Source: Deltaproteobacteria bacterium
Lineage (GTDB): Bacteria > Desulfobacterota_C > Deferrisomatia > Deferrisomatales > JACRMM01
Length of the DNA: 7,563 bases
Assembly: GCA_016218905.1 (NCBI GenBank)
Contig: JACRCS010000223.1
Location: 1-7,563 of the forward strand
Direction of reading: 5' to 3'
Below, piece by piece: positions 1 through 6,670 of the stretch; the stretch's first letter is position 1, and each line of letters opens with the position of its first letter. The notes below the pieces were generated by a model. The model searched no databases, was not told the DNA's origin, and saw only the letters and a program-made list of their open reading frames with translations. Both the position numbers and the translations under genes were made by a program.

Positions 1-104
1 CGGGCTCCGGCCGTCGTACCGAAGAGCCAGGCGGCGGCGAGGCCCACCGCCGCCACTGCCGCCGCGGGAAGGACTAGAAGGGCTATCCGGGTGCTTCGTC
101 TCAG
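1..104 (-). CDS. tamB: TamB N-terminus (partial, runs off the left edge)
   Basis: The minus-strand frame that opens on the tamA stop codon reads (M)RRSTRIALLVLPAAAVAAV and continues GLAAAWLFGTTAGA to the window edge. It has a basic N-terminus and then a hydrophobic stretch of about 20 residues, which fits the inner-membrane signal anchor of TamB. TamB is the long periplasm-spanning beta-helical partner of the outer-membrane protein TamA, and tamB directly follows tamA in most genomes. No ATG, GTG or TTG lies in this frame near the junction. The likely start is CTG at 104..102, which overlaps the tamA stop as CTGA and implies translational coupling. Only 34 codons are visible, so identity rests on the anchor-like sequence, the overlap and the gene order, not on any TamB domain. 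Confidence 0.6.
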   Translation of the reverse strand, partial: MRRSTRIALLVLPAAAVAAVGLAAAWLFGTTAGA

Positions 105-1990
105 AGTTCCATTCCCATGCTGAAGTGGATGCGAAACCGGGGGTCCGGAACTCCGATCTGTCGTGCGACGTCCAGGCGGAGCGGACCCACGGGAGAGTAA
201 TACCGTAATCCGAGACCGGTACCCTGTCGCAGCTCGATCCTCTTCGGGTCGTCGAAGGCATTGCCCACGTCGTAGAAGGCCGCCACACCCCACTTTTGAA
301 AGAGGCCCCGCTCGACCTCGACGCTCCCCACGAGGAGGTTCCTGCCGCCCACGACCTCTCCCTGGTCGTTGCGTGGCCCCAGTGAGCGGTACGCGTAGCC
401 CCGAACGCTGCGGTCTCCGCCGGCGAAGAAACGAAGCGAAGCCGGGAGCTCCGCGAACGGATCATTCAGCGCCGTGGCTCCCCCGTCCAATCGGCCGAGC
501 ACGGAGAGCCGCTGCGGAAGGGGAAGGAGAGCGCCTGCGTCCAGGAGGAACTGGAGGAAGCCGGTGTCGGAGCCGAGAGCCTGATGCGTACCGCGGACCT
601 CCCCACGCACCTGGTATCCCCTCGTCGGTCTGACCACGGAGTCCTGGCGGCGCTGCGAACCCCACAGCCCCACCACGACGAGTTTCGAGCGGCGATTCTC
701 CGGTCCGACGTCGAAGTCTTCCTGTTGCAGCCTCACGTAGCCGCTGGCGAGGAGATCGCGGGCGAAGCCCCGGGTCTCCTCTGCCTCGGCGGAGAGGACT
801 CTGGAGACGTAGGTCTCGGTCACCTCCCGCTGGTATCCGGTTCGCAGGGCGCGGAAGCTCCGAAGGTTCCTTGCGCTCGGGAAGCGGTAGTCGAGCGCCG
901 CCGTCTGCGCCCGTTCGGCCGCATTGACGTTGGCTTCGAGCTCCTGCCCCCGGTGAAAGGCGTTCAGGTCGCGGTACTGGAGGGATATGCGAGCTCCGGT
1001 GTCGGTCCCGTACCCGATTCCGGGGCGAAAGCGTTTGGGAGGCGCAGGCTTGAGCTGGACCTGAACGGGCATCTCGCTCCCCTCCTTGCCTGCCCGGTCC
1101 GGTCGGACAATCGCCTGCTCGAACCGCTCCGAATTGATGAAGTTCGCCTGCGTCTTCCCGAGCTCGGCGAAGGAGAAGGGCCGCCCCCCGTGGTACGAGA
1201 GATACCGGCGGAGAAACGGCTCGGGGTAGTCCGGCGCCCCGGTGATCGTCGTGGCGCCGAAGCGGTAGCGCGGCCCCGTGTCGAGCACGAGCGCAATCTC
1301 GGCCCACCGGTCGGTTCGGGAGACGCGGATCTCGTGGACCGTGTAGGCGGCGTCGAGGTAACCAAGGGAGACAGCTTCGGACTCGATCGCCCCCTTCGCC
1401 TGCTCGTAACGCTTCTGGTTCAAGACGTCGCCCCTCTCGAGCGGGAATTCCTCCACCAGGTCCCGCAGGGCGTCCTCGTCCTTGCCCGGACCGGTGAGGG
1501 AGACCGCGACGTTTCTCACCCGAACCGGCTGACCGCGCTCCACGACCACCCGCAGCCGACGTCTTCCCTCCGGCAGGGCTTCCAGGGACGTGGTCACTTC
1601 GGCGTCGTAATAGCCGAAGGGTTTGAGCGCGTCCCGGACAACGTCTTCGGCTTGCCGAGCGAAGCGTTCGAGCCAGGCACGGTTGACCTCCCCTTCTCGC
1701 ACGAGGCCCTCCGGCAGGACGAGGGCTGACCGCACATTCTCGAGAGGCTCACCGGCCACCCCTTCGATGGCGACCTCTACCCGCTCTTCCCGAAGCAGGC
1801 CCTTGAGCATCTCGCCGGGATCGGCGCCGAAGGCTCCCGGGGCGGAGGGAAAGACGAGAAGGACCAAGCAGATGCTCAGCCACGGCGCAGCGCGGGATAT
1901 CTTTCGGGGTCCGTGGGACCCGGCAGGGTGGGATTGCCCGACCGCGGCAAGACCGGAAGCAGTGTCTTCTCCGTCACACCGTCGGCGCAT
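101..1990 (-). CDS. tamA: TamA, outer-membrane translocation and assembly module (BamA/Omp85 superfamily)
   Basis: This is a 629-residue outer-membrane beta-barrel protein that works with TamB in inserting autotransporters and other barrel proteins. It starts with an unusually long basic leader (residues 1-35) before a hydrophobic signal core (about 36-49) and a likely cleavage near 55 (AFGA). Three POTRA-like domains follow: about 70-152 (including the FGYYDAEV element), 156-238 (LGYLDAAYTV) and 242-315 (the typical FINSERFEQAIV). The 16-strand barrel runs from about 320 to 629. It includes the family's loop-6 signature FFAGGDRSVRGY at 521-532, the conserved GTGLGLRYYSPVGPLRLDVA segment near the end, and a C-terminal strand ending FSMGMEL. 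Length and order match TamA rather than BamA, which has five POTRA domains. The start is an ATG with GGAG six bases upstream (plus-strand CTCC at 1997-2000); no alternative ATG or GTG lies before the signal core. tamB follows directly. Confidence 0.93.
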   Translation of the reverse strand: MRRRCDGEDTASGLAAVGQSHPAGSHGPRKISRAAPWLSICLVLLVFPSAPGAFGADPGEMLKGLLREERVEVAIEGVAGEPLENVRSALVLPEGLVREGEVNRAWLERFARQAEDVVRDALKPFGYYDAEVTTSLEALPEGRRRLRVVVERGQPVRVRNVAVSLTGPGKDEDALRDLVEEFPLERGDVLNQKRYEQAKGAIESEAVSLGYLDAAYTVHEIRVSRTDRWAEIALVLDTGPRYRFGATTITGAPDYPEPFLRRYLSYHGGRPFSFAELGKTQANFINSERFEQAIVRPDRAGKEGSEMPVQVQLKPAPPKRFRPGIGYGTDTGARISLQYRDLNAFHRGQELEANVNAAERAQTAALDYRFPSARNLRSFRALRTGYQREVTETYVSRVLSAEAEETRGFARDLLASGYVRLQQEDFDVGPENRRSKLVVVGLWGSQRRQDSVVRPTRGYQVRGEVRGTHQALGSDTGFLQFLLDAGALLPLPQRLSVLGRLDGGATALNDPFAELPASLRFFAGGDRSVRGYAYRSLGPRNDQGEVVGGRNLLVGSVEVERGLFQKWGVAAFYDVGNAFDDPKRIELRQGTGLGLRYYSPVGPLRLDVARQIGVPDPRFRIHFSMGMEL

Positions 1991-2012
1991 CCCTGTCTCC
2001 GTAATGGGGTGG

Positions 2013-2030
2013 CGGACCTACCCAGGTCCG
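2013..2030 (-). promoter_or_regulatory. Perfect 7-bp hairpin in the tamA 5' leader
   Basis: The arms CGGACCT (2013-2019) and AGGTCCG (2024-2030) are perfectly complementary around a 4-base loop. The hairpin lies 22 bases upstream of the tamA ATG and 12 bases upstream of its GGAG Shine-Dalgarno, so it would form in the tamA mRNA leader without covering the ribosome site. It has no following T-run on either strand, so it is not a typical terminator. A role in mRNA stability or translation is an inference. Confidence 0.4.
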
Positions 2031-2167
2031 GGGCAACTCGAAGTGCTGCGGGGAGGGATCCTAAGCCGTTCGGGTCTAGCTGAGCAGTCCAGGAGAATGC
2101 CCGATTCAGCGACCTGCACCGACAGATAGCGGGGGGGGCCTGCCGACGCGCGCGTGGGCACTGGAGG

Positions 2168-2198
2168 CTCATACCGGAGGCGATTGGGTCGGCGTCAA
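2168..2198 (-). promoter_or_regulatory. Candidate sigma-70-type promoter for tamA
   Basis: On the minus strand TTGACG (2198..2193) matches five of six bases of the -35 consensus. TATGAG (2173..2168) matches four of six bases of the -10 consensus, but the 19-base spacer is long. Transcription would begin near 2160 and give a leader of about 170 bases containing the 2013-2030 hairpin. The match is modest, and the sigma-factor preferences of the host are unknown. Confidence 0.25.
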
Positions 2199-2480
2199 CG
2201 CGATCCCTTAGCGGAAGGCGGATTCCCGTTCCCTCTCTCTTGGCCCGGTGGGGTCTCCTAAACCGCTCAGAGGCGCTCGACCCGTCCTCCGACGTTCGCA
2301 CGGAAACGGTTTTGTTGTTCTTGTTACCCTCGGGACGGACCAGTTGCAAGCTATGCCACCGTCTGGCGTTCTGGGCCGCATGTGTCTGATCAACTCGGAT
2401 CCTGGGCGGTCCGCTTCCCGGACATGGGTTGACCTTCGATTTCGGCGGAGTCACGTTGGGAACGACGTAAATGCCGAGCG

Positions 2481-2489
2481 AAGGAGGTG
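2481..2489 (+). promoter_or_regulatory. Near-perfect Shine-Dalgarno that fixes the CAP gene's GTG start
   Basis: AAGGAGGTG is almost fully complementary to the 3' end of 16S rRNA. It ends four bases before GTG at 2494 (six bases counted from the GGAGG core). That GTG opens directly onto a signal peptide, whereas the frame stays open upstream to 2248 without one. Confidence 0.75.
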
Positions 2490-2493
2490 TCTC

Positions 2494-3330
2494 GTGATCG
2501 GTCGTCGGTACGCTTCCCTCTTGCTGTCGCTCTTCTTGCTTGTCCCGAGCGCTACCCCCACGGCGGCGCAATCGCTCGAAGAAGACGAAGGGGAGGTCGT
2601 TCGGGTCCCGCCCAAGTGGCATTCCAGAGAGAAGCGGCCCAACCTGTCGGAGGTGGGAGAGCTCATCGTCCGCGGCACCAACGACTTCCGCCAGGAGGAG
2701 GGCCGACAACCAGTGAGGTCCGACGCCGGACTCAAGCAGACCGCGCGCTACTTCGCCGGATATATGGCCCGAAACGACCGGTACGGTCACCGCGCCGACG
2801 GGCTCCGGCCGTCGGACCGGGCCAAGAAGCACGGCTACGCCTTCTGCATCGTATCCGAGAACATCGCCTATCAGTTCAGCACCGCCGGCTTTACGGCCGG
2901 GGCTTTGGCGGAGGACTTCGTGGTGGGTTGGAAGAACTCCCCGGGACATCGCGCAAACATGCTGGATCCCGAGGTGACGCAGACAGGAGTAGCCGTCGCA
3001 CAAAGTCCCAGGACCGGGTACTACTACGCGGTCCAGATGTTCGGCCGCCCCGCTTCGCTGCGCGTGCGCTTTCGAGTGACGAACCGCTCCGGTTCCGCCG
3101 TCGAGTATGAACTCGGCGACCGCCTACTTCAGATCGGGCCGTACCACTATCGGATTCACCGGACCTGTCGAGCGAGGGAGCTCGTCTTTCGTTCGCCTGA
3201 CGGCTCGAGGCTCTGGCCCGAGGCTCCTGCGGAAGCGGTGACTCCAAGAGACGGAGACCGCTATACCGTGGTCCGGCAGACGTCCGGAAAGCTCACGGTC
3301 CGGAGGGAGCCGGCCCGGCGTTCGTCCTGA
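2494..3330 (+). CDS. Secreted CAP (SCP/PR-1, CRISP family) domain protein
   Basis: This is a 278-residue exported protein. A signal peptide spans residues 1 to about 25 (basic start, a leucine-rich core, then TPTAA before the cleavage). The CAP domain covers about 50-187. It carries the family's cavity residues: His99 in YGHRADG, Glu122 in the SENIAY motif, and the helix ending NSPGHRANML with His152 and Asn155. The region around 160-185 (TGVAVAQ, then YYYAVQMFG) closes the fold as in bacterial SCP-like proteins. A C-terminal extension (about 188-278) begins with a VTNRSGSAVEY strand and looks like a small beta domain that I associate with this type of CAP protein. It holds one of only two cysteines (118 and 225). 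Bacterial CAP proteins act outside the cytoplasm, but their substrate is mostly unknown. The start is GTG, set by the strong Shine-Dalgarno. The gene stands alone, divergent from tamA and 320 bases before the next gene. Confidence 0.9.
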   Translation: MIGRRYASLLLSLFLLVPSATPTAAQSLEEDEGEVVRVPPKWHSREKRPNLSEVGELIVRGTNDFRQEEGRQPVRSDAGLKQTARYFAGYMARNDRYGHRADGLRPSDRAKKHGYAFCIVSENIAYQFSTAGFTAGALAEDFVVGWKNSPGHRANMLDPEVTQTGVAVAQSPRTGYYYAVQMFGRPASLRVRFRVTNRSGSAVEYELGDRLLQIGPYHYRIHRTCRARELVFRSPDGSRLWPEAPAEAVTPRDGDRYTVVRQTSGKLTVRREPARRSS

Positions 3331-3650
3331 CTCAGCCATCGAAGTCCAAGCACGTCTCCTCGTTCTCGATCTGCCGTTGGAGCGATCGAAACCAGACCTT
3401 CTACCGATCCCTATCCGCATCTGGGCAGCATCTGGAGAGCTCCTGAACGACAGCTCCGCCCCTGATCTCGGACAAGTACAAGGGCAACCGAGGTTCCTTC
3501 ATGTATACCATCGGGTAGTAGCCCGGAGGAAACTCCGCGCCCATATTAATCTGAACGAGTAGATCCGAGAACGGCGCGGTCGAAGGCGCCTCGGCTATTG
3601 CGACGAGAACGAGACCGGACGCAGCTTGCGACCGGCTCAGGAGGGAAATC
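3331..3650. other. Intergenic region after the CAP gene
   Basis: These 320 bases hold no plus-strand gene. A weak inverted repeat, TCGATC at 3366-3371 and GATCGA at 3384-3389 with a 12-base loop, lies 36 bases after the CAP stop; it has no T-run, so I do not call it a terminator. The right part holds the Shine-Dalgarno of the PRC-barrel gene (AGGAGGG, 3639-3645). A minus-strand open frame covering 3401-3652 is listed separately as a possible remnant. Confidence 0.5.
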
Positions 3651-3652
3651 AT
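3401..3652 (-). pseudogene. Possible remnant of a small secreted-protein gene (83-codon open frame)
   Basis: The frame encodes 83 residues. Its start resembles a damaged signal peptide (MISLLSRSQAASGLVLVAIAEAPSTA). The middle, INMGAEFPPGYYPMVYM, is rich in proline and tyrosine, as in small exported proteobacterial proteins that follow a signal peptide with a V-N-I-G motif and P/Y-rich strands. After about residue 55 the resemblance fades. Against a living gene: the ATG overlaps the ATG of the PRC-barrel gene on the opposite strand (CATG), leaving no promoter or clear Shine-Dalgarno outside that gene, and the signal-like part contains disruptive charged residues. It may equally be a chance frame in GC-rich DNA. 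The name is an impression of composition, not a family match. Confidence 0.2.
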
Positions 3653-4226
3653 GTCCAGGATCGTGCGGAGCCTCTCTTCATTCGTGGGTCTGGCTGCCTT
3701 GGCGGCTTGGCCTTCAATCAGCGTCGCGGCAGAAGCCGACGACCACGCTTACTCAGACGCGGGCGCCCGAGCGGAAGTGCAGGAGCCCTCGCAGAAGACT
3801 GCTTCAGCGGCTGCCGAAGGTTGGATTCTGAACGCCGACCGGATGCAGGGACTGGAGGTCTGGAACAGCGACGGGAGCAAATTGGGTGAGATCTCCGAAG
3901 TTCTCGTGGACACGGCGACCGGGAAGATCGACTCCGTCATCGTGCGTTCAGGAGGGTTCTTCGGAGCTGGAAGAGGAAAGACACTCGTGCCCTGGGACGC
4001 TCTTCGCGTCCAGCGGTCGGGCAATGAAATGGAGGGCTTTGTCGCCAACGTGGACCTGAACAAGCTCAGGGACGCGACGGCCTATCGGGCTGAAATGCAC
4101 GACCGGCAGTTCGGAGTGGCTGCGGCCGAGCCGGCCGGCAGCGAGGACATGGCACGGACCGGCGAAATGCAGGGCTCTGCGTCGGCTCAGGTGTGCCCGC
4201 CCACGGAGGAATCACCCTCCACCTAG
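3651..4226 (+). CDS. Exported PRC-barrel domain protein
   Basis: This is a 191-residue protein with a signal peptide at 1 to about 27 (hydrophobic FVGLAALAAWPSISVAA, cleaved before EADD) and a flexible Ala/Glu/Ser-rich stretch to about residue 56. A single PRC-barrel domain follows at about 58-142. Its hallmark elements are visible: a first strand and turn WNSDGSKLGEISEVLVD, then the TGKIDSVIVRSGGFFGAGRGK hairpin, then VPWDALRV. The tail from about 150 to 191 is Ala/Gly/Glu-rich, has a single Cys182 and no recognisable domain. PRC barrels are small beta domains found in RimM and photosynthetic reaction-centre H subunits. Exported single-domain versions are common in proteobacteria and are often linked to stress or the envelope, but this one has no assigned function. 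The ATG is fixed by AGGAGGG five bases upstream. A strong hairpin follows the stop codon, suggesting the gene is transcribed alone. Confidence 0.85.
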   Translation: MSRIVRSLSSFVGLAALAAWPSISVAAEADDHAYSDAGARAEVQEPSQKTASAAAEGWILNADRMQGLEVWNSDGSKLGEISEVLVDTATGKIDSVIVRSGGFFGAGRGKTLVPWDALRVQRSGNEMEGFVANVDLNKLRDATAYRAEMHDRQFGVAAAEPAGSEDMARTGEMQGSASAQVCPPTEESPST

Positions 4227-4237
4227 TCCGCCCCTGC

Positions 4238-4268
4238 CCTCCGGAGCGGGTTCTCCCCGCTCCGGAGG
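4238..4268 (+). terminator. Perfect 13-bp hairpin after the PRC-barrel gene
   Basis: CCTCCGGAGCGGG (4238-4250) and CCCGCTCCGGAGG (4256-4268) pair perfectly around a 5-base loop, starting 12 bases after the PRC-barrel stop codon. Stem strength and position are those of a transcription terminator, but no T-run follows, as is common in GC-rich genomes. It could also protect the 3' end of the mRNA. The following 197 bases up to the NfeD-like gene show no gene. Confidence 0.65.
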
Positions 4269-4465
4269 CTTCCGACCGAGATTCACGACCCGACGCTGAC
4301 AATCGTTTCGTCCGGTCGGGAGCGACGACCATCGAGTCGAGGGGTCGGCTGGCGTGAGCTTCGAAGAGTCCCGGTTACTGGGCGAAGTTCCTCCGGCGCC
4401 CCCCCGGATGGCGTCTTCGAACGAGCCGCCTCTTTCGAGCCCAGTCTAAGAACAGGAGGCTTGAG

Positions 4466-4894
4466 ATGCCGGTGAGGAAACCCGGCCCGATGGCCCAAGC
4501 GGCCATCCGCTACTTCGTCCTTCAGTTCGCCGGGACGGCGGCGCTGGTGGGCGTGCTCCTCCTCGTCCAGCAGTGGATCGACGTCCCCCCGGGGGTGTTC
4601 TGGGGCCTTGTTGGGCTATGGGTCGCGAAAGACGCGCTCCTGTTTCCGCTGGTCTGGCGTAGCTACGCACCTCACGAGGGCCACGACCGCCTGATCGGAG
4701 CCCTCGGTGAGGCCGCAACCCGTCTGGGCCCGGAGGGTTACGTCCGGATCGGTGCCGAGCTTTGGCGGGCCGAACTGGAGGGCACGCGGGTTTTGGAACA
4801 GGGGGCAGCCGTCCGCGTGCGAACGCGGCAAGGCCTCAAGCTCCTGGTTGAGCCCAAAGGGGAGCATGCGGGGGTGGTTGATGGCCGTCCGTAG
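4466..4894 (+). CDS. Short NfeD-like membrane protein (two TM helices plus C-terminal OB-fold)
   Basis: This 142-residue protein has two hydrophobic segments, about 15-35 (FVLQFAGTAALVGVLLLV) and about 44-63 (VFWGLVGLWVAKDALLFPLV). A soluble region of about 73-131 follows with the pattern of the NfeD C-terminal OB-fold: L-I-G-A-x-G-E-A near 77-83, then GPEGYVRIGAELWRAELEG, then a G-x-x-V-R-V turn and LKLLVEP. Short NfeD proteins lack the ClpP-like serine protease domain of long NfeD. They usually pair with slipin/stomatin-type proteins in membrane organisation, but no slipin gene is in the window. The last 12 residues (EHAGVVDGRP region) extend past the fold. The start is an ATG with AGGAGG six bases upstream. 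The gene stands apart from both neighbours. Confidence 0.8.
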   Translation: MPVRKPGPMAQAAIRYFVLQFAGTAALVGVLLLVQQWIDVPPGVFWGLVGLWVAKDALLFPLVWRSYAPHEGHDRLIGALGEAATRLGPEGYVRIGAELWRAELEGTRVLEQGAAVRVRTRQGLKLLVEPKGEHAGVVDGRP

Positions 4895-5287
4895 TCCAGC
4901 GGATCCTGGACAACCCTGAGGATGATGCCGGTGTTGCCGGTATGCGCGGTCGTGTCCGCCGAACCCCCTGGCACTGATGAAGCCTGGGGTGACGATATAC
5001 GCTGGCCGTAGTTCCTTACGGCGTTTTCTCCCCCTTGCCTACCCTTTCCCTTCCATGGTGCCCCGAGGCTCGGACCTCTACAGTCTGCTTTCGGTACTGC
5101 CGCATCGCTTGTCATGGGCGCTTCTCGAGACCGGGTGCGACGGTCGCCCTGTCGAGTCTCCCCTGTCGGGTCACCTGAGACGCGAACCCAGCGGCGGCAA
5201 CGGGAGCGTTCTGGTCGAGAAAGGCGTGTCCGGGATTTGGGAGGACTGCTGCGCGGCCCAGCGTCCGTCTACGTGGTGGAAATCACG
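4895..5287. other. Intergenic region upstream of gspC
   Basis: These 393 bases contain no convincing gene. An imperfect hairpin, CCCC-T-GGC at 4965-4972 against GCC-T-GGGG at 4982-4989 (one T-T mismatch, 9-base loop), lies 70 bases after the NfeD-like stop and may serve as its terminator, though no T-run follows. The gspC frame stays open upstream to 5114, and another frame from 4977 runs into gspC, but both give arginine- or serine-rich sequence without domains. I see no clear promoter. Confidence 0.45.
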
Positions 5288-6268
5288 ATGCGAACTCGCT
5301 CCGAAAGGGTCTTCTGGGCCGTACTCCTGCTGTCGATCTGCGCAGGGTCTTACCTCTCGGCCCGGTTGGCTTCTCTCTACATCTCGAAGCTCCTCTGGGT
5401 TCCCGAAGACGTTGAGTCAGACCGGTCACGCCTCCACTACAGACCTGCGAAGCCCGAAAGCCTCTCGGATTACGGAATCATCACGGAGCGGGCACTCTTC
5501 GCAAAGCCCCCACTTCTGCCGTCTCCGCCGCCTCTGCCGGCGGTCGCTGCCCAGCCGGTGCTGCCGCCGCCCCCACGAGCCTTCCCGTCTTCCGATTCTC
5601 CTACACCGGCCGGTCGGGCCGAGCCGGTCCTGGAGCTGAAGGTGGTGGGCACCGCCGTGTTGGAAGGCGGGCGGTCCTTCGCGCTCATCGCTTCGGGGCC
5701 GGAGGTGCGGGCCGTCAAGGAGAGGGAAGAGATCGTTCCCGGCGCGGTGCTCTTGGCGGTGCACCCGAACAAGATCCGGGTGTCATGGAGGGGGAGAACG
5801 GAGGAGTTCCCGCTTTTCGAGAGGCGGCCTTCCGGGGAGCCCGAGCTTGCGTCCGCCCGCAACGCTCCGAGGCGCCGGCTGCCGGCCGCCCGTGCGCAGT
5901 CGCCGTCTCCGTCGGCGGCCACGCAGGACACGGTCGTCCAGAGGGACGAGGACACGTGGGTGGTGGACAGTCGCGAGCTCGAGCGGGTGAAATCGGACAT
6001 GCCCACCCTAATGAGCCAAATCCGCGTCGCACCTAACTTCACCAACGGAGAATCCGACGGGTTCAAGATCTTCGCCGTCCGACCCGGAAGCATCTTCGCG
6101 AAGATGGGGCTCCAAAACGGCGACGTGATCAAGAGCATCAACGGATTGCAGATCCAGGGGGTGCAGCAGGCGTTCGAGGCCTATCAACTGTTACAGAACG
6201 AAACCAGGATCACCGTCGACCTGGTCCGGAAAAATGCGAACAGAAGCCTGACCTACGAAATCCGCTAG
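5288..6268 (+). CDS. gspC: Type II secretion system protein GspC (HR domain plus C-terminal PDZ domain)
   Basis: This is a 326-residue inner-membrane component of the type II secretion system. GspC links the inner-membrane platform to the GspD secretin and helps select exported substrates. The order is typical: a short cytoplasmic start, one transmembrane helix (about 8-31), a periplasmic stretch with ITERALFAK at 65-73, a proline-rich linker (about 74-107), the homology region that contacts GspD (about 113-178, beginning LELKVVGTAVLEGG), a second disordered linker (about 180-220), and a PDZ domain (about 238-326). The PDZ part carries GFKIFAVRPGSIFAKMGLQNGD followed by VIKSINGLQIQG, a near-signature for GspC. 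The ATG at 5288 puts the TM helix at the usual distance from the N-terminus and has GGTGGA seven bases upstream; GTG at 5273 or 5276 are weaker alternatives. No gspD follows, which is unusual. Confidence 0.92.
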   Translation: MRTRSERVFWAVLLLSICAGSYLSARLASLYISKLLWVPEDVESDRSRLHYRPAKPESLSDYGIITERALFAKPPLLPSPPPLPAVAAQPVLPPPPRAFPSSDSPTPAGRAEPVLELKVVGTAVLEGGRSFALIASGPEVRAVKEREEIVPGAVLLAVHPNKIRVSWRGRTEEFPLFERRPSGEPELASARNAPRRRLPAARAQSPSPSAATQDTVVQRDEDTWVVDSRELERVKSDMPTLMSQIRVAPNFTNGESDGFKIFAVRPGSIFAKMGLQNGDVIKSINGLQIQGVQQAFEAYQLLQNETRITVDLVRKNANRSLTYEIR

Positions 6269-6670
6269 CGTTCTTACCCGAAGGGAGCATGGCGGCGAGA
6301 CGGAGCCGCTGGGACGGCGGGGCATTAACCCCGCGGAGGCAACGCCAGCCCTGGAGCGGACCGTTACGGGCCGCCTCAGGCCGGGCCCCAGCGCCGGGTA
6401 CGAAGGCGGAAGAAGGGTGTGGCGGTGAAGGAGCCGCTACGGGAGATGGGGTGGGCGGGCCGCCATCCGGGAGGAGGGGGCGCGTGCGGACGCGCACCCG
6501 CTTGAACGGCACCGTGAAACGGTGTTACGGCCGGCGAGTGTCTCCTCGCTCGGCGACCCTGCATCGCGGAGATCGCGCCGGGGGCCGTGCTCGAGTCCGC
6601 CGAGCGACTGCTGCGTCGGTTCCCACTCTCCGCCCGTGCCCCCTGGAACGTGGATCCCGGCCCGGGCCCG
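6269..6670. other. Unexplained region between the convergent 3' ends of gspC and the truncated metalloprotease
   Basis: These 402 very GC-rich bases lie where gspD, or the rest of the metalloprotease, might be expected. The plus-strand frame from ATG 6289 (134 codons, GGGAGC just upstream) gives a protein dominated by Arg, Gly, Ala and Pro with no domain, signal or membrane segment, so I do not call it a gene. The minus-strand frames are equally featureless. Three small perfect hairpins are present at 6317-6334, 6484-6497 and 6510-6524. The region may be decayed coding DNA or a structured convergent terminator zone. Confidence 0.4.
6317..6334 (+). terminator. Possible gspC terminator hairpin
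   Basis: GCGGGG (6317-6322) and CCCCGC (6329-6334) form a perfect 6-bp GC stem around the A/T-rich loop CATTAA, 48 bases after the gspC stop. No T-run follows. The stem is short and could serve either convergent gene, so this is a weak call. Confidence 0.3.

Larger units (their letters stand above)
1991..2493. other. Divergent intergenic region between tamA and the CAP gene
   Basis: These 503 bases separate two genes transcribed away from each other and so must hold both promoters. Besides the tamA leader hairpin and the candidate tamA promoter, a TTGACC at 2429-2434 points toward the CAP gene, but the hexamer 17 bases later (CACGTT) is a poor -10. Reading frames across the region on both strands (for example minus 2208-2393, and the in-frame upstream extension of the CAP gene from 2248) give arginine-rich or low-quality proteins with no signal peptide or domain. 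I do not call a gene here. Confidence 0.5.

Noticed and set aside
584..1729. 381-codon plus-strand frame inside tamA
   Set aside because: It is antisense to the well-supported tamA gene, has no recognisable domain, and is the open mirror frame expected in GC-rich coding DNA.
2799..2814. 16-base identity with window positions 1-16
   Set aside because: The two copies lie in unrelated genes (the tamB antisense strand and the CAP coding strand), are not flanked by further similarity, and consist of common GC-rich codons.
1876..3003. 375-codon minus-strand frame crossing the intergenic region and the CAP gene
   Set aside because: It overlaps the start of tamA and most of the antisense of the CAP gene. 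Its protein shows no signal, domain or consistent composition.
4977..5639. 220-codon plus-strand frame upstream of and overlapping gspC
   Set aside because: Its second half is a shifted reading of gspC and its first half shows no domain; it is Ser/Arg-rich.
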